Origin: Dokdonella sp.
GTDB taxonomy: Bacteria; Pseudomonadota; Gammaproteobacteria; Xanthomonadales; Rhodanobacteraceae
Direction: 5' to 3'
Assembly: GCF_017744955.1 (NCBI RefSeq)
Contig: NZ_JAGIAG010000001.1
Location: forward strand, 1-64,000
Length of the DNA: 64,000 nucleotides
Under the pieces are notes generated by a model. That model was not told the origin of the DNA, did no database searches, and saw only the letters and a program-made list of their open reading frames with translations. How positions within the stretch are numbered: position 1 is the first letter of the stretch; every line of letters starts with the position of its first letter. The position numbers were made by a program, and so were the translations under genes. Shown here piece after piece: positions 8,754-19,061 of the stretch.

Positions 8754-11108
8754 TCAGAACGGCATCGGCAGCGCCGGATCCAGCGCCTTCAGCTGCGTGC
8801 GGAACAGATCCTGGATGCGCTTCAGCGCGGCGGCGTTGTCGGCATCGAAGCGCAGTACCAGCACCGGCGTGGTGTTCGACGCGCGCACCAGCCCCCAGCC
8901 GTCCGGCCAGTCCGCGCGCAGCCCGTCGATCGTGGTCAGGCGCGCGCCGTCGAACTTGGCCTGCTCGCGGAACGTCTCGATGAAGCGGTAGTGCTCGCCC
9001 TCGCGCATCGGGATCTTCAGTTCCGGCGTCGAGACGCCCTTCGGCAAGGTGTCGAAGATCTGCTGCGGCGTGCGGCCTTCCGGATCGCCGGCGAGGATCT
9101 CCATCAGCCGCGCGGCCGCGTAGATGCCGTCGTCGAAGCCGTACCAGCGCTCGCCGAAGAAGAAATGCCCGCTCATCTCGCCGGCCATCGCGGCTTCCGT
9201 TTCGCGCATCTTCGACTTGATCAGCGAATGGCCGGTGCGCCACATCAGCGGACTGCCGCCGTGCTGCAGGATGACCGGCTGCAGGTGGCCGGTGCACTTC
9301 ACGTCGTAGATGATCGTCGCGCCCGGATTGCGCGTCAGGATGTCGATCGCGAACAGCATCAGCAGGCGGTCCGGAAAGATCACCTCGCCGCTCGGCGTGA
9401 CCACGCCGAGGCGATCGCCGTCGCCGTCGAAGGCGAGGCCGAGATCGGCCTTCTCGTGCTTCACGACCGCGATCAGGTCTTCCAGGTTGTGCAGGTCGGA
9501 CGGGTCGGGATGATGGTTCGGGAAGTTGCCGTCGACGTCGCAGTAGAGCGGTACGACCTCGCAGCCGATGCCTTCGAGCACGGCCGGCGCGAACGCACCC
9601 GGGATGCCGTTGCCGCAGTCGACGACGACCTTGAGGCGGCGCTCGGTCTGCACGTCGTCGGTGATGCGGCGGATGTAGTCGGCGCCGACGTCGATCGCCT
9701 GCAGGCCGCCCTGGCCGTCGACGAAGCGCCCTTCGACGATGCGCGCGTGCAGGTCGCGGATCGCGCCTTCCGACAGCGTCTCGCCGCCGAGCACGATCTT
9801 GAAGCCGTTGTAGTCCGGCGGATTGTGGCTGCCGGTCACCGAGATGCCGGAGCCGGTGTGCAGGTGGTAGTTGGCGAAGTACGTCACCGGCGTCGGCGCG
9901 GCGCCGATGTCGATCACGTCCATGCCGGTCGAGCGTAGGCCGTCGATCAGCGCGCGCACGAGTTCAGGCCCCGACAAGCGGCCGTCGCGGCCGACCACGA
10001 TCTCGCGCAGGCCGCGCTCGCGCGCTTCGCTGCCGATCGCGCGGCCGATCAGGCGCGCGCTGGCGTAGGTCAGGCCCTGCCCCACCACGCCGCGGATGTC
10101 GTAGGCGCGGAACATGCTCGCGTCGACCTGCACCGGCTCGTTCGGCGCCGCCGGCTGCGGCGCGGGTTTCGAGGCGGTTCCGGTCGATTCCGGCTGCTGC
10201 TGGATCGCTTCGGCCAACGTGATCTCCTGAGTCTTCGATTGGGGGGAACGCTGCAGCATGGACAGGGCGCGCTGAACACCGACCTGCCGCAGCCACAGCG
10301 CAAGGCCGCCGCCGAGCAGGCTGAGCAGGGTCAGCACGCACAGCAGCGCGAGATTGTGCGGCACGACGATGAAATAGTCCGGCTCCGCCTTGCCGATGCG
10401 CAGGCTCGATCCGGGCACCGGCACGCCGGGATCGGCGAGCGCATCGGCGCGCGACGCGCCGATGCCGGCGATCAGGAGATCGCCGCGGCCGTCGCCCTGG
10501 CGCAGCTGCAGGCCCGCGCCGTTCGCCGCCGCGCTGCGGAACGTGTCCAGAACGGGCGCGAACGGCAATTCGACCACGGCATAGGCGCGCACTTCGCCGC
10601 CGACCGCGGCCGGCTGCGCGAGCATCAGGCGCTGGCTCTTGTCGGCGCCGCTGCGCATCTCCGCCGGCGGGTGCTCGGGATGCATCTTCGCCTGCATCAG
10701 CGCGGCCGCCTTGGCGTAGCCGAGCACTTTCAGGTCGCCGGCGAGCACTTCGTCCAGGTTGGCGCTGAAGAACTGCGCGTCGCTGGCTTCCGGCAGCGCC
10801 TGCTTCAGCGCCGCCGCGGCAGCGGCGTGATCGGGCGCTCCCTCCGCCGCGAGCGCCTGCTGCACGGCCGGAGAAGCCAGCGCCTCGCGCACGCGCTCGG
10901 TGGTCTGGCGAATCTGCTTGGCCAGCGCGTCGACGGTCGACGTGCGCACGCGATCGGCTTCTTCGGCGCCGCTCTGCATGCGCCAGACCAGCGAGGTCTG
11001 CCACGCGAGGAACAAGCCGAGCGCGAGCAGCAAGGTCGCCAGCGCCAACGACAGCAGCACGCGCCAGTCCGCGCGGAATCTCGCCGGTGCCGCGTTCGCC
11101 TCGCTCAT
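8754..11108 (-). CDS. algC: Phosphomannomutase/phosphoglucomutase with N-terminal membrane-anchored domain
   Basis: Interconverts mannose- or glucose-6-phosphate and the 1-phosphates for exopolysaccharide and LPS sugar nucleotides. The 784-residue protein is a fusion. An N-terminal ~330-residue part has two membrane segments (about 20-40 and 265-285) enclosing a likely periplasmic region. The C-terminal ~450-residue alpha-D-phosphohexomutase has FRAYDIRG, catalytic serine loop TGSHNPPDYNGFK (about 423-435), metal-binding FDGDGDR and a final phosphate-binding RASNTTPVLVLRFDADN block. ATG 11108 was chosen because the upstream frame lacks gene-like features. The order coaBC-dut-algC matches Pseudomonas and Xanthomonas genomes. 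Confidence 0.93.
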   Translation of the reverse strand: MSEANAAPARFRADWRVLLSLALATLLLALGLFLAWQTSLVWRMQSGAEEADRVRTSTVDALAKQIRQTTERVREALASPAVQQALAAEGAPDHAAAAAALKQALPEASDAQFFSANLDEVLAGDLKVLGYAKAAALMQAKMHPEHPPAEMRSGADKSQRLMLAQPAAVGGEVRAYAVVELPFAPVLDTFRSAAANGAGLQLRQGDGRGDLLIAGIGASRADALADPGVPVPGSSLRIGKAEPDYFIVVPHNLALLCVLTLLSLLGGGLALWLRQVGVQRALSMLQRSPQSKTQEITLAEAIQQQPESTGTASKPAPQPAAPNEPVQVDASMFRAYDIRGVVGQGLTYASARLIGRAIGSEARERGLREIVVGRDGRLSGPELVRALIDGLRSTGMDVIDIGAAPTPVTYFANYHLHTGSGISVTGSHNPPDYNGFKIVLGGETLSEGAIRDLHARIVEGRFVDGQGGLQAIDVGADYIRRITDDVQTERRLKVVVDCGNGIPGAFAPAVLEGIGCEVVPLYCDVDGNFPNHHPDPSDLHNLEDLIAVVKHEKADLGLAFDGDGDRLGVVTPSGEVIFPDRLLMLFAIDILTRNPGATIIYDVKCTGHLQPVILQHGGSPLMWRTGHSLIKSKMRETEAAMAGEMSGHFFFGERWYGFDDGIYAAARLMEILAGDPEGRTPQQIFDTLPKGVSTPELKIPMREGEHYRFIETFREQAKFDGARLTTIDGLRADWPDGWGLVRASNTTPVLVLRFDADNAAALKRIQDLFRTQLKALDPALPMPF

Positions 11109-11254
11109 GAACCGCCCCCTAGTCTGATTCGCGAAACCGGGCGTCCCGCCGCCGTCCGCTACGCAACGATCGCGGCGAAGCCGCGCCACGCCCGTCGCGT
11201 CCGCCGCTCACCCGTCGGATGCGACGGCACGTCCTGTGCCGGTGTGGTTGTCCG

Positions 11255-11725
11255 TCAATGCCGGCCGGAACTGCCGAATCCGCCGGCGCCGCGCTCGCTC
11301 GGCGCGAAGTCCTCGACGACCTCGAAGGCGGCACGCACGACCGGCAGGATCACCAGCTGCGCGATGCGTTCCCCCGGCGCGATCGTAAACGCGGCGTCGG
11401 AACGGTTCCAGCACGAAATCATCAATGGACCCTGGTAGTCGGCGTCGATCAGTCCGACCAGATTGCCGAGCACGATGCCGTGCTTGTGACCCAGTCCCGA
11501 GCGCGGCAACACCACGGCGCAGAGATTCGGATCGCCGATGTGGATCGCGATGCCGCTCGGGATCAACGCGCTGGCGCCCGCCGCGAGCACGAGCGGCGCC
11601 TCCAGCATCGCGCGCAGGTCGACGCCGGCGGAGGACGCCGTCGCGGGTTCAGGCAGCGGGAAATCACGGCCGAGGCGCGCGTCGAGGATCTTCAGCGCAA
11701 TGTTCGTCACCGCCGGGCCGCTCAT
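11255..11725 (-). CDS. dut: dUTP diphosphatase
   Basis: Hydrolyses dUTP to dUMP, limiting uracil incorporation into DNA and supplying dTMP synthesis. The 156-residue trimeric-type enzyme shows all five family motifs: [40 protein letters not shown] and the C-terminal [10 protein letters not shown] arm. Its ATG overlaps the coaBC stop by four bases (ATGA), indicating translational coupling. The gene is followed by algC after about 145 bases. Confidence 0.96.
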   Translation of the reverse strand: MSGPAVTNIALKILDARLGRDFPLPEPATASSAGVDLRAMLEAPLVLAAGASALIPSGIAIHIGDPNLCAVVLPRSGLGHKHGIVLGNLVGLIDADYQGPLMISCWNRSDAAFTIAPGERIAQLVILPVVRAAFEVVEDFAPSERGAGGFGSSGRH

Positions 11726-12933
11726 GCGCGCGCCTGCGCGCTGCGCTCGGCGATGCGCGCGACCAGCGCGCGCGCCAGCGCACGCTTGTCGGCCTGCGCC
11801 AGCTCCTCGCGGCCGCCGGGCCAGAGCAGCAGCAGCGCATTGTCGTCGCGCTCGAAGCCGCAGTCGGCGCCGACGCGATTGGCCGCGATGAGATCGAGCT
11901 TCTTGCGCTCGAGCTTGGCGCGCGCGTAGTCCTCGACGTTCTCGGTCTCGGCGGCGAAGCCGACCACGAACGGCCGCTGCGGCAGCGCGGCGACTTCGGC
12001 GAGGATGTCCGGATTCTGCACCAGGGCGAGTTCGAGCCCGCCGCCGCCGGATTTCTTCAGCTTCTGCGGCGCCACCGCCTCGGGCCGGAAATCGCCGACC
12101 GCGGCGGCGGAGACGAACACGTCGTGGCGCGGCGCCTGCGCCAATACCGCCTCGCGCATCTGCCGCGCGCTGCGCACGTCGACGCGCGCGACGCCGGCCG
12201 GCGTCGCCAGCGAAACGGGACCGGCGACCAGCGTCACCTCGGCACCGGCCTGAGCCGCAGCTTCGGCGACGGCGAAGCCCATGCGGCCGGAGCTGCGGTT
12301 GCCGATGAAGCGCACAGGATCGATGTCCTCGAAGGTCGGACCGGCGCTGACCAGCACGCGCTTGCCGGCGAGCGGCCTGGGACCCTGCAAGGCCGCCAGT
12401 TCCGCAACGATCTGGTGCGGCTCGAGCAGCCGGCCCGGGCCGGACTCGTTCTCCGCCATCGGTCCGTCGGCCGGGCCGAGGAAGGTCGCGCCGCGCTGGC
12501 GCAGCGTCGCCACGTTGGCCTGCGTGGCCGCGTGCGCCCACATGCGCACGTTCATCGCCGGTGCGATGCTCAACGGCGCGGTACTGGCCAGGCATAGCGT
12601 GGCGAGCAGGTCGTCGGCGAGGCCGTGGGCGAGACGCGCGATCAGATCGGCGCTGGCCGGCGCGATCAGAACGTGCTGCGCCCAATGCGCCAGTTCCAGG
12701 TGGCCCATCGAGGCTTCCGCCGAGTCGTCCCACAGGCCCGAGCGCACGGGCTGCCCCGACAGCGCCTGGAAGGTCAGCGGAGTGACGAAACGCGCGGCGT
12801 TCTCGGTCAACACCACGCGCACGTCGGCGCCGGCGTCGCGCAGGCGTCGCACGAGTTCGCACGCCTTGTACGCGGCGATGCCGCCGGAAACGCCGAGCAG
12901 CACGCGCATACCGGCCAGGGAGGGACGATTCAT
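11722..12933 (-). CDS. coaBC: Bifunctional phosphopantothenoylcysteine decarboxylase/synthetase
   Basis: Makes 4'-phosphopantothenoylcysteine and decarboxylates it in coenzyme A synthesis. The 403-residue protein has an N-terminal flavoprotein CoaC domain ([10 protein letters not shown] near residues 14-23, [10 protein letters not shown]) and a C-terminal CoaB domain ([20 protein letters not shown], then AAVGDFRP). Length and domain order are standard. It heads the coaBC-dut-algC operon and is divergent from radC across a ~190-bp region. Confidence 0.96.
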   Translation of the reverse strand: MNRPSLAGMRVLLGVSGGIAAYKACELVRRLRDAGADVRVVLTENAARFVTPLTFQALSGQPVRSGLWDDSAEASMGHLELAHWAQHVLIAPASADLIARLAHGLADDLLATLCLASTAPLSIAPAMNVRMWAHAATQANVATLRQRGATFLGPADGPMAENESGPGRLLEPHQIVAELAALQGPRPLAGKRVLVSAGPTFEDIDPVRFIGNRSSGRMGFAVAEAAAQAGAEVTLVAGPVSLATPAGVARVDVRSARQMREAVLAQAPRHDVFVSAAAVGDFRPEAVAPQKLKKSGGGGLELALVQNPDILAEVAALPQRPFVVGFAAETENVEDYARAKLERKKLDLIAANRVGADCGFERDDNALLLLWPGGREELAQADKRALARALVARIAERSAQARA

Positions 12934-13125
12934 GTAGGAAACCGCGTACGGGACACGAAGCGGCTAGCTTACTGAAATTCGCGCCGATCGCCGCTGCGGC
13001 GGTGTCGAGCCGTCGTTAACCTGCAAGGCGACGAAGCCATGACGACATGCGCCCGCGTTCGCTTCGGGCATTTCCGCTCCCGTTCGAAACGACGCGCCCT
13101 CCCGATTCCGATCCCGACCCTGCCC

Positions 13126-13785
13126 ATGAACATCCGCGACTGGCCAACCGAAGAACGTCCACGCGAAAAACTGCTCGCGCAGGGCGCCACGAGCCTGTCC
13201 GACGCCGAGCTGCTGGCGGTGTTCCTCGGCTCCGGCCGCCGCGGCCAGAACGCGGTCGATCTCTCGCGTGCGCTGCTCGCCGGCGCCGGCAGCCTCAGGG
13301 AACTGCTCGACGCGCACGAACGGCCCGGACTCGGCGCCGTCGCCTGGTGCCGCCTGCGCGCCGCGCTGGAACTCGGCCGGCGCTATCTCGACGCGAACCT
13401 GCGCGAGCGCGAAACCCTGCTCGATCCGCTCTCCAGCGCGCGCTATCTGAAGTCGCGCCTGTCCGGCTATCCGTACGAAGTGTTCGCCTGCCTGTTCCTC
13501 GACAGCCGCAATCGCGTGATCGCCTTCGAGGAACTGTTCCGCGGCTCGATCGGCGGCGCCCACGTGCACCCGCGCGAAGTCGTGCGACGGTGCATCGTGC
13601 ACAACGCGGCAGCGGCGATCCTCGCCCACAACCACCCTTCCGGATCGACCGAGCCGAGCCCGGAAGACCGCGCGATCACGCATCGGCTGCGCCAAGCGCT
13701 GGATCTGATCGAGGTGCGCCTGCTCGATCATTTCATCATCGGCGAAGGCCCGCCGACCTCGCTGGCGCAGCGTGGATGGTTGTAG
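13126..13785 (+). CDS. radC: RadC family JAB-domain protein
   Basis: The 219-residue protein starts MNIRDWPTEERPREKLL, the usual RadC N-terminus, which decides the ATG at 13126 over upstream alternatives. An N-terminal helix-hairpin-helix-like part is followed by a JAB/MPN domain with the metalloprotease-like motif HNHPSGSTEPSPED (about 168-181). The historical 'DNA repair' label is disputed; the biochemical role is uncertain. Its position divergent from coaBC is conserved in many gammaproteobacteria. Confidence 0.92.
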   Translation: MNIRDWPTEERPREKLLAQGATSLSDAELLAVFLGSGRRGQNAVDLSRALLAGAGSLRELLDAHERPGLGAVAWCRLRAALELGRRYLDANLRERETLLDPLSSARYLKSRLSGYPYEVFACLFLDSRNRVIAFEELFRGSIGGAHVHPREVVRRCIVHNAAAAILAHNHPSGSTEPSPEDRAITHRLRQALDLIEVRLLDHFIIGEGPPTSLAQRGWL

Positions 13786-13871
13786 CAAAGCCCTCCCGCG
13801 CGAGCGGCGCCGAATGTCGGGGAGCGCATTCCGGCGGCGGCGTGCCGATCGACGTTTTTCGCGCGGAATCC

Positions 13872-15296
13872 TCATGCCATGAAGCCGAGGTCGTGCGGTT
13901 CGAACTCCTTCAGGTTCGGGAACACCAGATGGAGCGCCTCGTCCGGCACCCCGAACCAGCGCCCCAGCGTCGCGCCATACTGGTCGACGGCGATGCGCGG
14001 GATCAGATTGCCGTCGCCGGCGATGTCCTGGCTCGCCGCCGACAAGTCCGGCATCGCGCCGAACACGCGCTGCCCGCGCACGGCGCCGCCGAGCACGAAC
14101 AGATGGTTGCCCCAGCCGTGATCGGAGCCGTCGCCGTTGCTGGTCAGCGAGCGCCCGAACTCGGTCGCGGCGAACGTCGTCACGCTCGATTCGACGCGCA
14201 GCTCGATCGTCGCCGCATGGAACGCCTTCAGCGCGCGCGACAGACCGGCCAGGAGCTGCGGCTGGTCGGCCATCTGCGCGTCGTGCGTGTCGAAGCCGCC
14301 GAGCGAGCAGAAGAAGATCTGCCGGCGCATGCCGAGCGCCTGACGCACCGAGATCAATTCGGCGGCGCGGCGGAGCTGGTGCCCGAGCGCGAACGCGAAG
14401 CGGTCCGCCGCCGCACCGCCCGGCTCCGGCGGAGGCGGGAACGGGGTGGTCAGTTCCGGCGCCCCGGCAAGCGCGTCGGCGAGCACGCGATAGTCGTCGA
14501 CCGCGCCGAGCAGCCGCCGGCGATAGGACTCCACCAGCAGATTGGGATGCGCCTGGGCGAGAAGGGCCTCCACCTCGGCGACGGCGCTCGGATCGCGGTC
14601 GGCCTCGAGCGAGCGGATCGCGCCGGTGTCGACCGAAAGCGCATCGGTCCTGAGCCCGCTCTGGAACGGATTGCTGCCGGCGAGCGATAGGTTCATCGCC
14701 ACGGCGGCATCCGGATTGCCGCCGGCCTGCAGCAGATCGGCGATGCGTCCGCCCCAGCCGCTGGCCGGCGTCGTGTCGACCGGCGAACGCGCCTCCAGCG
14801 ACTGCCAGAACGTCTGCTGGTCGTTGTGCGAGAACAGCTGCGGTGGCAGGCGCGCGGTGCGCTGGTCGTACTGCTGGCGCGACACGGGCTCGACCAGCGC
14901 GCCGACGTTCGCCAGCAGCGCGAGCCGGCCGCCTTCGAACAAGGCTTGCAGTTCGGACAACGACGGGTGCAGGCCGAGTGCGTAGTCGGCGCCGGCGATC
15001 GGGTTGATCGGCAGCAGCGCCTCGCGCGGCAGCGTCAGACCGCGGCGGCGGTTCGCATAAAGAGCGTATTCGGCAGTGGAGCGCGGCACGATCAGGTTGT
15101 GGCCGTCGTTGCCGCCGAGCAGGAACACGCACACCAGCGCTTTGTAGTCGCTGCCGGCCGGCGCCGATTGCGCCCATGCCGCATTGAGCAACGACAGGCT
15201 GGACGGGGCGGCGAAGAACGCCGAGCCGCCGGCCAGCGCGGCGAGGCTGCGGCGCAGGAAGCCGCGGCGCGAATGCAGGGAAGATTTCGTGCACAT
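13872..15296 (-). CDS. DUF1501 domain protein, Tat-exported
   Basis: The 474-residue protein starts with a twin-arginine signal (SRRGFLRRSLAALAGG, about residues 9-24), then a sulfatase-like DUF1501 fold with LVCVFLLGGNDGHNLIVP and FDTHDAQ. DUF1501 proteins are almost always paired with a DUF1800 protein, as here: the partner lies upstream on the same strand with a 10-base gap. Folded export fits a cofactor- or metal-binding enzyme. The function of the pair is not established. Confidence 0.9.
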   Translation of the reverse strand: MCTKSSLHSRRGFLRRSLAALAGGSAFFAAPSSLSLLNAAWAQSAPAGSDYKALVCVFLLGGNDGHNLIVPRSTAEYALYANRRRGLTLPREALLPINPIAGADYALGLHPSLSELQALFEGGRLALLANVGALVEPVSRQQYDQRTARLPPQLFSHNDQQTFWQSLEARSPVDTTPASGWGGRIADLLQAGGNPDAAVAMNLSLAGSNPFQSGLRTDALSVDTGAIRSLEADRDPSAVAEVEALLAQAHPNLLVESYRRRLLGAVDDYRVLADALAGAPELTTPFPPPPEPGGAAADRFAFALGHQLRRAAELISVRQALGMRRQIFFCSLGGFDTHDAQMADQPQLLAGLSRALKAFHAATIELRVESSVTTFAATEFGRSLTSNGDGSDHGWGNHLFVLGGAVRGQRVFGAMPDLSAASQDIAGDGNLIPRIAVDQYGATLGRWFGVPDEALHLVFPNLKEFEPHDLGFMA

Positions 15297-15306
15297 GGGA
15301 AAGGCC

Positions 15307-17040
15307 TCAGCGCTGCACGGCGTATTCCGCCGACGTGGTGATCAGGTAGAGCACGTTCTGCACGCGCAGCAACGTATCCTCGGCGGGAATCGTCAGCAGG
15401 CGCGTGCGGATGCGCTGGCGCAGCGGATCGGACATCTGGCCGCCGAGCAGCAGCTCGTCGCAGCGGTCGAGCAGTGCGTCGAGCGCGCCGGGCGGCGCCT
15501 CGGCGCCGCCGGAAGCCGGACGGATCAGCGCTTCCCAGCGCCGCAGATCGATCACGCGCGCGTTCGGACTGAAGTCGTCCATCGGCCCGCCGAGATAGCC
15601 CCAATAGATGCGGCCGGACAGGTCGTTGGTCAGATGGATCGCGAAGTTCGCGCTGATCGCCTGCATCTCCGGCGCGACCATGCCGGCGGCGAGCGGCGGG
15701 CCGGGCGTGTGGTCGGGCGCGAAGAAGTTGAACACCGACGGCGACTGCAACGCGGCCTGGTTGTATCGGTCCTGGATGTTGAGATCGTCGCCGAGCAGTT
15801 CGTCCTCCTCCCACGAGACGTCGAACGCGCGCCACATCTGGGTCAGGCGCAGCAGCGGCTCGCGTATCTTGCCGAACGTCGTCGGCGCGGTGCGATGCCC
15901 GGTGCGCGCCTCCGGATCGAGCAGGATCGCGCGCACCGTCGCACCGAGGTCGCCGCGCACGCCGGCGCCGTTGTCCTCGAACACGGCGGCGACGCGGCCG
16001 ACGTAGGCCGGCGACGGGTTGCTGGTGACCAGGCGCTGGATCAGCTGGCGGCCGACGAATGGCCCCACGTTCGGATGGCGGAACAAGAGGTCCAGCGCCG
16101 CCTCCAGTTCCGGCCGCGCGTCGCGGTTGGCGGGCAGCACGGCGCCGTCGAGCAGGCGCTTCTCGCCGCGATCGTGGTACGTCTCGAACGGCACCATCGC
16201 GTGCTCGGTGCTGCAGGTGAAGTTCTCCTGCTCGAACGGATCCGTCGGGCATTCCTGCCCTTGCCCGCAATGGCAGGCCCAGCCGGTGAACACGCGTGCG
16301 AAGCCGCGCACGACGTCGCCGTCGTAGGTCGGCACGGTCTGCCCGTCGACCAGCAGCGGCGTGCCGTCGAGGTTGAGCTTGATCAGGCCGATCGTGAACA
16401 GCTGCATGACCTCGCGCGCATAGTTCTCGTCGGCCTGGATGTTGTTGGCCGGATCGGGCTTGCGGTTGCGGTACATGCTGAGGTAGCGCCCCATCGCCGG
16501 GCTCAGCGTCACGTCCTCGAGCAGCTGCCGGTAGTTGCCGAAGGCGTTGCGCAGCAGGATGTCGTAGTAGGCGCCCAGCGCGAGACCGTCGTTGCCGAGG
16601 GCGTTGCCGCGCTCGGAGACGACGAGGATTTCGCTCAGCGCGAACGCGACGCGCTGGCGCAGCTGGTCCTCGCCGCCGAGCACGTTGACGAACCACGCGA
16701 TGCAGAACCGCCAGAACGGCAACGGCGCCAGCGGGTCGGTGACCCCCTCGGCGAGGCGCATGTGCGGCAGCATGTACCGGGTCGGTCGCTGCATCTGGCG
16801 GTCGAGCCAGGCGCCGTAGCCGCTGGCGACGAGCGCGTCGAGATCGGCCTCGGACGCGCCGAAGGTCGCCTGGGCCAGGAACCGGCTCGCCTCGCCGCGG
16901 CTCTCGGGCGTGTCCGACGGCGGATCGAACCCGTAGCGGAAAATCAGATCCGAACCGGCTCGCGCCGGAGCCATGGCCGCGACGGCGCAGAATACGAGCG
17001 CCGGCAGCCACCACGAGCCACGCCGTGTCGTCACTCTCAT
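15307..17040 (-). CDS. DUF1800 domain protein, secreted
   Basis: The 577-residue protein has a signal peptide (residues 1-28, ending APARA) and a DUF1800 domain beginning ASRFLAQATFGASEADLDAL. It ends near the DUF1501 start, forming the usual DUF1800-DUF1501 operon. The mature N-terminus carries SDLIFRYGFDPP, close to the C-terminal IFxDGF[DE] motif of four other exported proteins in this window but placed at the opposite end. Near its own start, a CCTGCT/AGCAGG hairpin (17051-17070) precedes the likely Shine-Dalgarno. Function is unknown. Confidence 0.9.
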   Translation of the reverse strand: MRVTTRRGSWWLPALVFCAVAAMAPARAGSDLIFRYGFDPPSDTPESRGEASRFLAQATFGASEADLDALVASGYGAWLDRQMQRPTRYMLPHMRLAEGVTDPLAPLPFWRFCIAWFVNVLGGEDQLRQRVAFALSEILVVSERGNALGNDGLALGAYYDILLRNAFGNYRQLLEDVTLSPAMGRYLSMYRNRKPDPANNIQADENYAREVMQLFTIGLIKLNLDGTPLLVDGQTVPTYDGDVVRGFARVFTGWACHCGQGQECPTDPFEQENFTCSTEHAMVPFETYHDRGEKRLLDGAVLPANRDARPELEAALDLLFRHPNVGPFVGRQLIQRLVTSNPSPAYVGRVAAVFEDNGAGVRGDLGATVRAILLDPEARTGHRTAPTTFGKIREPLLRLTQMWRAFDVSWEEDELLGDDLNIQDRYNQAALQSPSVFNFFAPDHTPGPPLAAGMVAPEMQAISANFAIHLTNDLSGRIYWGYLGGPMDDFSPNARVIDLRRWEALIRPASGGAEAPPGALDALLDRCDELLLGGQMSDPLRQRIRTRLLTIPAEDTLLRVQNVLYLITTSAEYAVQR

Positions 17041-17375
17041 GCGTTTTCCCCCTGCTTCGTTCTCAGCAGGAGTTACGCAAGGAGACGCACCTTCCTATCA
17101 GCGCACAAAAGCGAAATGTGACGTCGACAGCACAATCGAGGTCGGGGCGAGGGAAACGGGCGGAGCCGGCGGCTCGACGCGCGCGCAAAGGAGGTCGGTG
17201 CGTCCCTGCACCCGGGCGCCGTGCGCATCCCGCACGCCGCCACCACTCCTTCATTCTCCGCTGGATGCGGACCGCGCCAGTGTGGACGCCGACTGCGACG
17301 ATCTCGTGACAGTTCGTTGGCATCGGCACGCGGGCTTGCCTCTACAATACGCGGCTTTACGAACGGCATGCGCGC
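17041..17375. other. 335-bp divergent intergenic region, DUF1800 gene / argS
   Basis: No gene is visible here. The left side holds a CCTGCT/AGCAGG hairpin just upstream of the DUF1800 gene. The right side holds an argS promoter-like -10 (TACAAT, 17344-17349) preceding a GTG start; its -35 is weak (TTGGCA, 20 bases away). The middle ~200 bases show no recognised feature. Confidence 0.6.
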
Positions 17376-19061
17376 GTGAAACAACCCCTCCTCGACGCTC
17401 TCCACCAGACGCTGAACGCGCTGCAGTCCGACGGCACGCTGCCGCCCGGCGACGTGCCGGCCTTCGTCGTCGAACGCACCAAGAACCGCGAGCACGGCGA
17501 TTTCGCGACCAACCTCGCCCTGCTGCTGGCCAAGATCGCCGGCCGGAAGCCGCGCGACCTCGCTGCCGCCCTGGTCGCGGCGCTGCCGCCGGGCGCGGAG
17601 ATCGCCAAGGTCGAGATCGCCGGACCCGGCTTCATCAACTTCTTCCTGAGTCCGGCCGCCTACCACCGCGAGGTGCGCACGGCGCTCGACCAGGGGGCGG
17701 CCTACGGGCGCGGCAACGCCGGCGCCGGGCGCACGGCCGGCGTCGAGTTCGTCTCGGCCAACCCGACCGGACCGCTGCACGTCGGCCACGGCCGCGGCGC
17801 GGCGATCGGCGACTGCATCGCACGCGTGCTCGACGCCAACGGCTGGCAGGTCAAGCGCGAGTTCTACTACAACGACGCCGGCGCGCAGATCGACAACCTC
17901 GCGCTGTCGGTGCAGGCGCGCGCGCGCGGCCAGGGCCCCGACGACGCCGGCTGGCCGGCCGACGGCTATCGCGGCGACTACATCAAGGACGTCGCGCAGG
18001 CGTATCTCGCCGGCGCCAGCGTCGAGGTCGAAGGCCATACCGTAACGGGGACCGGCGACGCCGACGACCTCGACGCGATCCGCCGCTTCGCGGTCGCCTA
18101 TCTGCGCCGCGAGCAGAATGCCGACCTTGCCGCGTTCGGCGTCGCCTTCGACGTGTACTTCCTCGAATCCTCGCTGTACGGCGGCGGCCAGGTCGAGCGC
18201 ACGGCGCGCGAGCTGGTCGCGCACGGCCACACCTACGAGGAAGGCGGCGCGCTGTGGCTGCGCACGACCGACTTCGGCGACGACAAGGACCGCGTGATGC
18301 GCAAGTCCGACGGCAGCTACACCTACTTCCTGCCGGACGTCGCCTATCACTACAGCAAGTGGCAGCGCGGCTACGAGCGCGCGATCACCGAGCTCGGCTC
18401 CGACCATCACGGCACGCTCGCGCGCGTGAAGGCCGGCCTGCAGGCGCTCGACGTCGGCATCCCGAAGGGCTGGCCGGAATACGTGCTGCACCAGATGGTC
18501 ACGGTCATGCGCGGCGGCGAGGAAGTGAAGCTGTCCAAGCGCGCCGGCAGCTACGTGACGCTGCGCGACCTGATCGACGAAGTCGGCCGCGACGCCACGC
18601 GCTGGTTCCTGACCGCGCGCAAGTCCGATTCGCAGCTCGTCTTCGACATCGACCTGGCACGCGCGCAGACCAACGACAACCCGGTCTACTACGTGCAGTA
18701 CGCGCACGCGCGCGTGATGAGCGTGATGCGCCAGCTCGCCGAACGCGGCCTCAGCTGGGATCGGGCGAACGGCCTGGCCCGGCTCGCGCGCCTCGACAGC
18801 GAGGCCGAACAGCTGGTGATGGTGGAACTGTCGCGCTACGGCGAAGCGGTCGAAGCGGCCGGCGCCGGCCTGGAGCCGCACCTGGTCGCGAACTACCTGC
18901 GCGAGCTCGCGGCCGCCTTCCACGGCTGGTACAACACCGGCCAGTTCATCGTCGACGACGCGGACCTGCGCGATGCGCGCCTCGCGCTCGCCAATGCCGT
19001 GCGCCAGACTCTGGCCAACGGCCTCGACCTGCTGGGCGTCTCGGCCCCGGAGAGCATGTAA
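17376..19061 (+). CDS. argS: Arginyl-tRNA synthetase
   Basis: Class I synthetase charging tRNA-Arg. The 561-residue protein has an N-terminal Add1-type domain, the HIGH motif as HVGHG within [18 protein letters not shown] (about 128-145), a KMSKS-region equivalent [13 protein letters not shown], and a C-terminal anticodon-binding helical domain ([12 protein letters not shown] onward). It starts with GTG at 17376. The stop overlaps the next ATG by one base (TAATG), coupling it to the SPOR protein, a pairing common in gammaproteobacteria. Confidence 0.97.
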   Translation: MKQPLLDALHQTLNALQSDGTLPPGDVPAFVVERTKNREHGDFATNLALLLAKIAGRKPRDLAAALVAALPPGAEIAKVEIAGPGFINFFLSPAAYHREVRTALDQGAAYGRGNAGAGRTAGVEFVSANPTGPLHVGHGRGAAIGDCIARVLDANGWQVKREFYYNDAGAQIDNLALSVQARARGQGPDDAGWPADGYRGDYIKDVAQAYLAGASVEVEGHTVTGTGDADDLDAIRRFAVAYLRREQNADLAAFGVAFDVYFLESSLYGGGQVERTARELVAHGHTYEEGGALWLRTTDFGDDKDRVMRKSDGSYTYFLPDVAYHYSKWQRGYERAITELGSDHHGTLARVKAGLQALDVGIPKGWPEYVLHQMVTVMRGGEEVKLSKRAGSYVTLRDLIDEVGRDATRWFLTARKSDSQLVFDIDLARAQTNDNPVYYVQYAHARVMSVMRQLAERGLSWDRANGLARLARLDSEAEQLVMVELSRYGEAVEAAGAGLEPHLVANYLRELAAAFHGWYNTGQFIVDDADLRDARLALANAVRQTLANGLDLLGVSAPESM

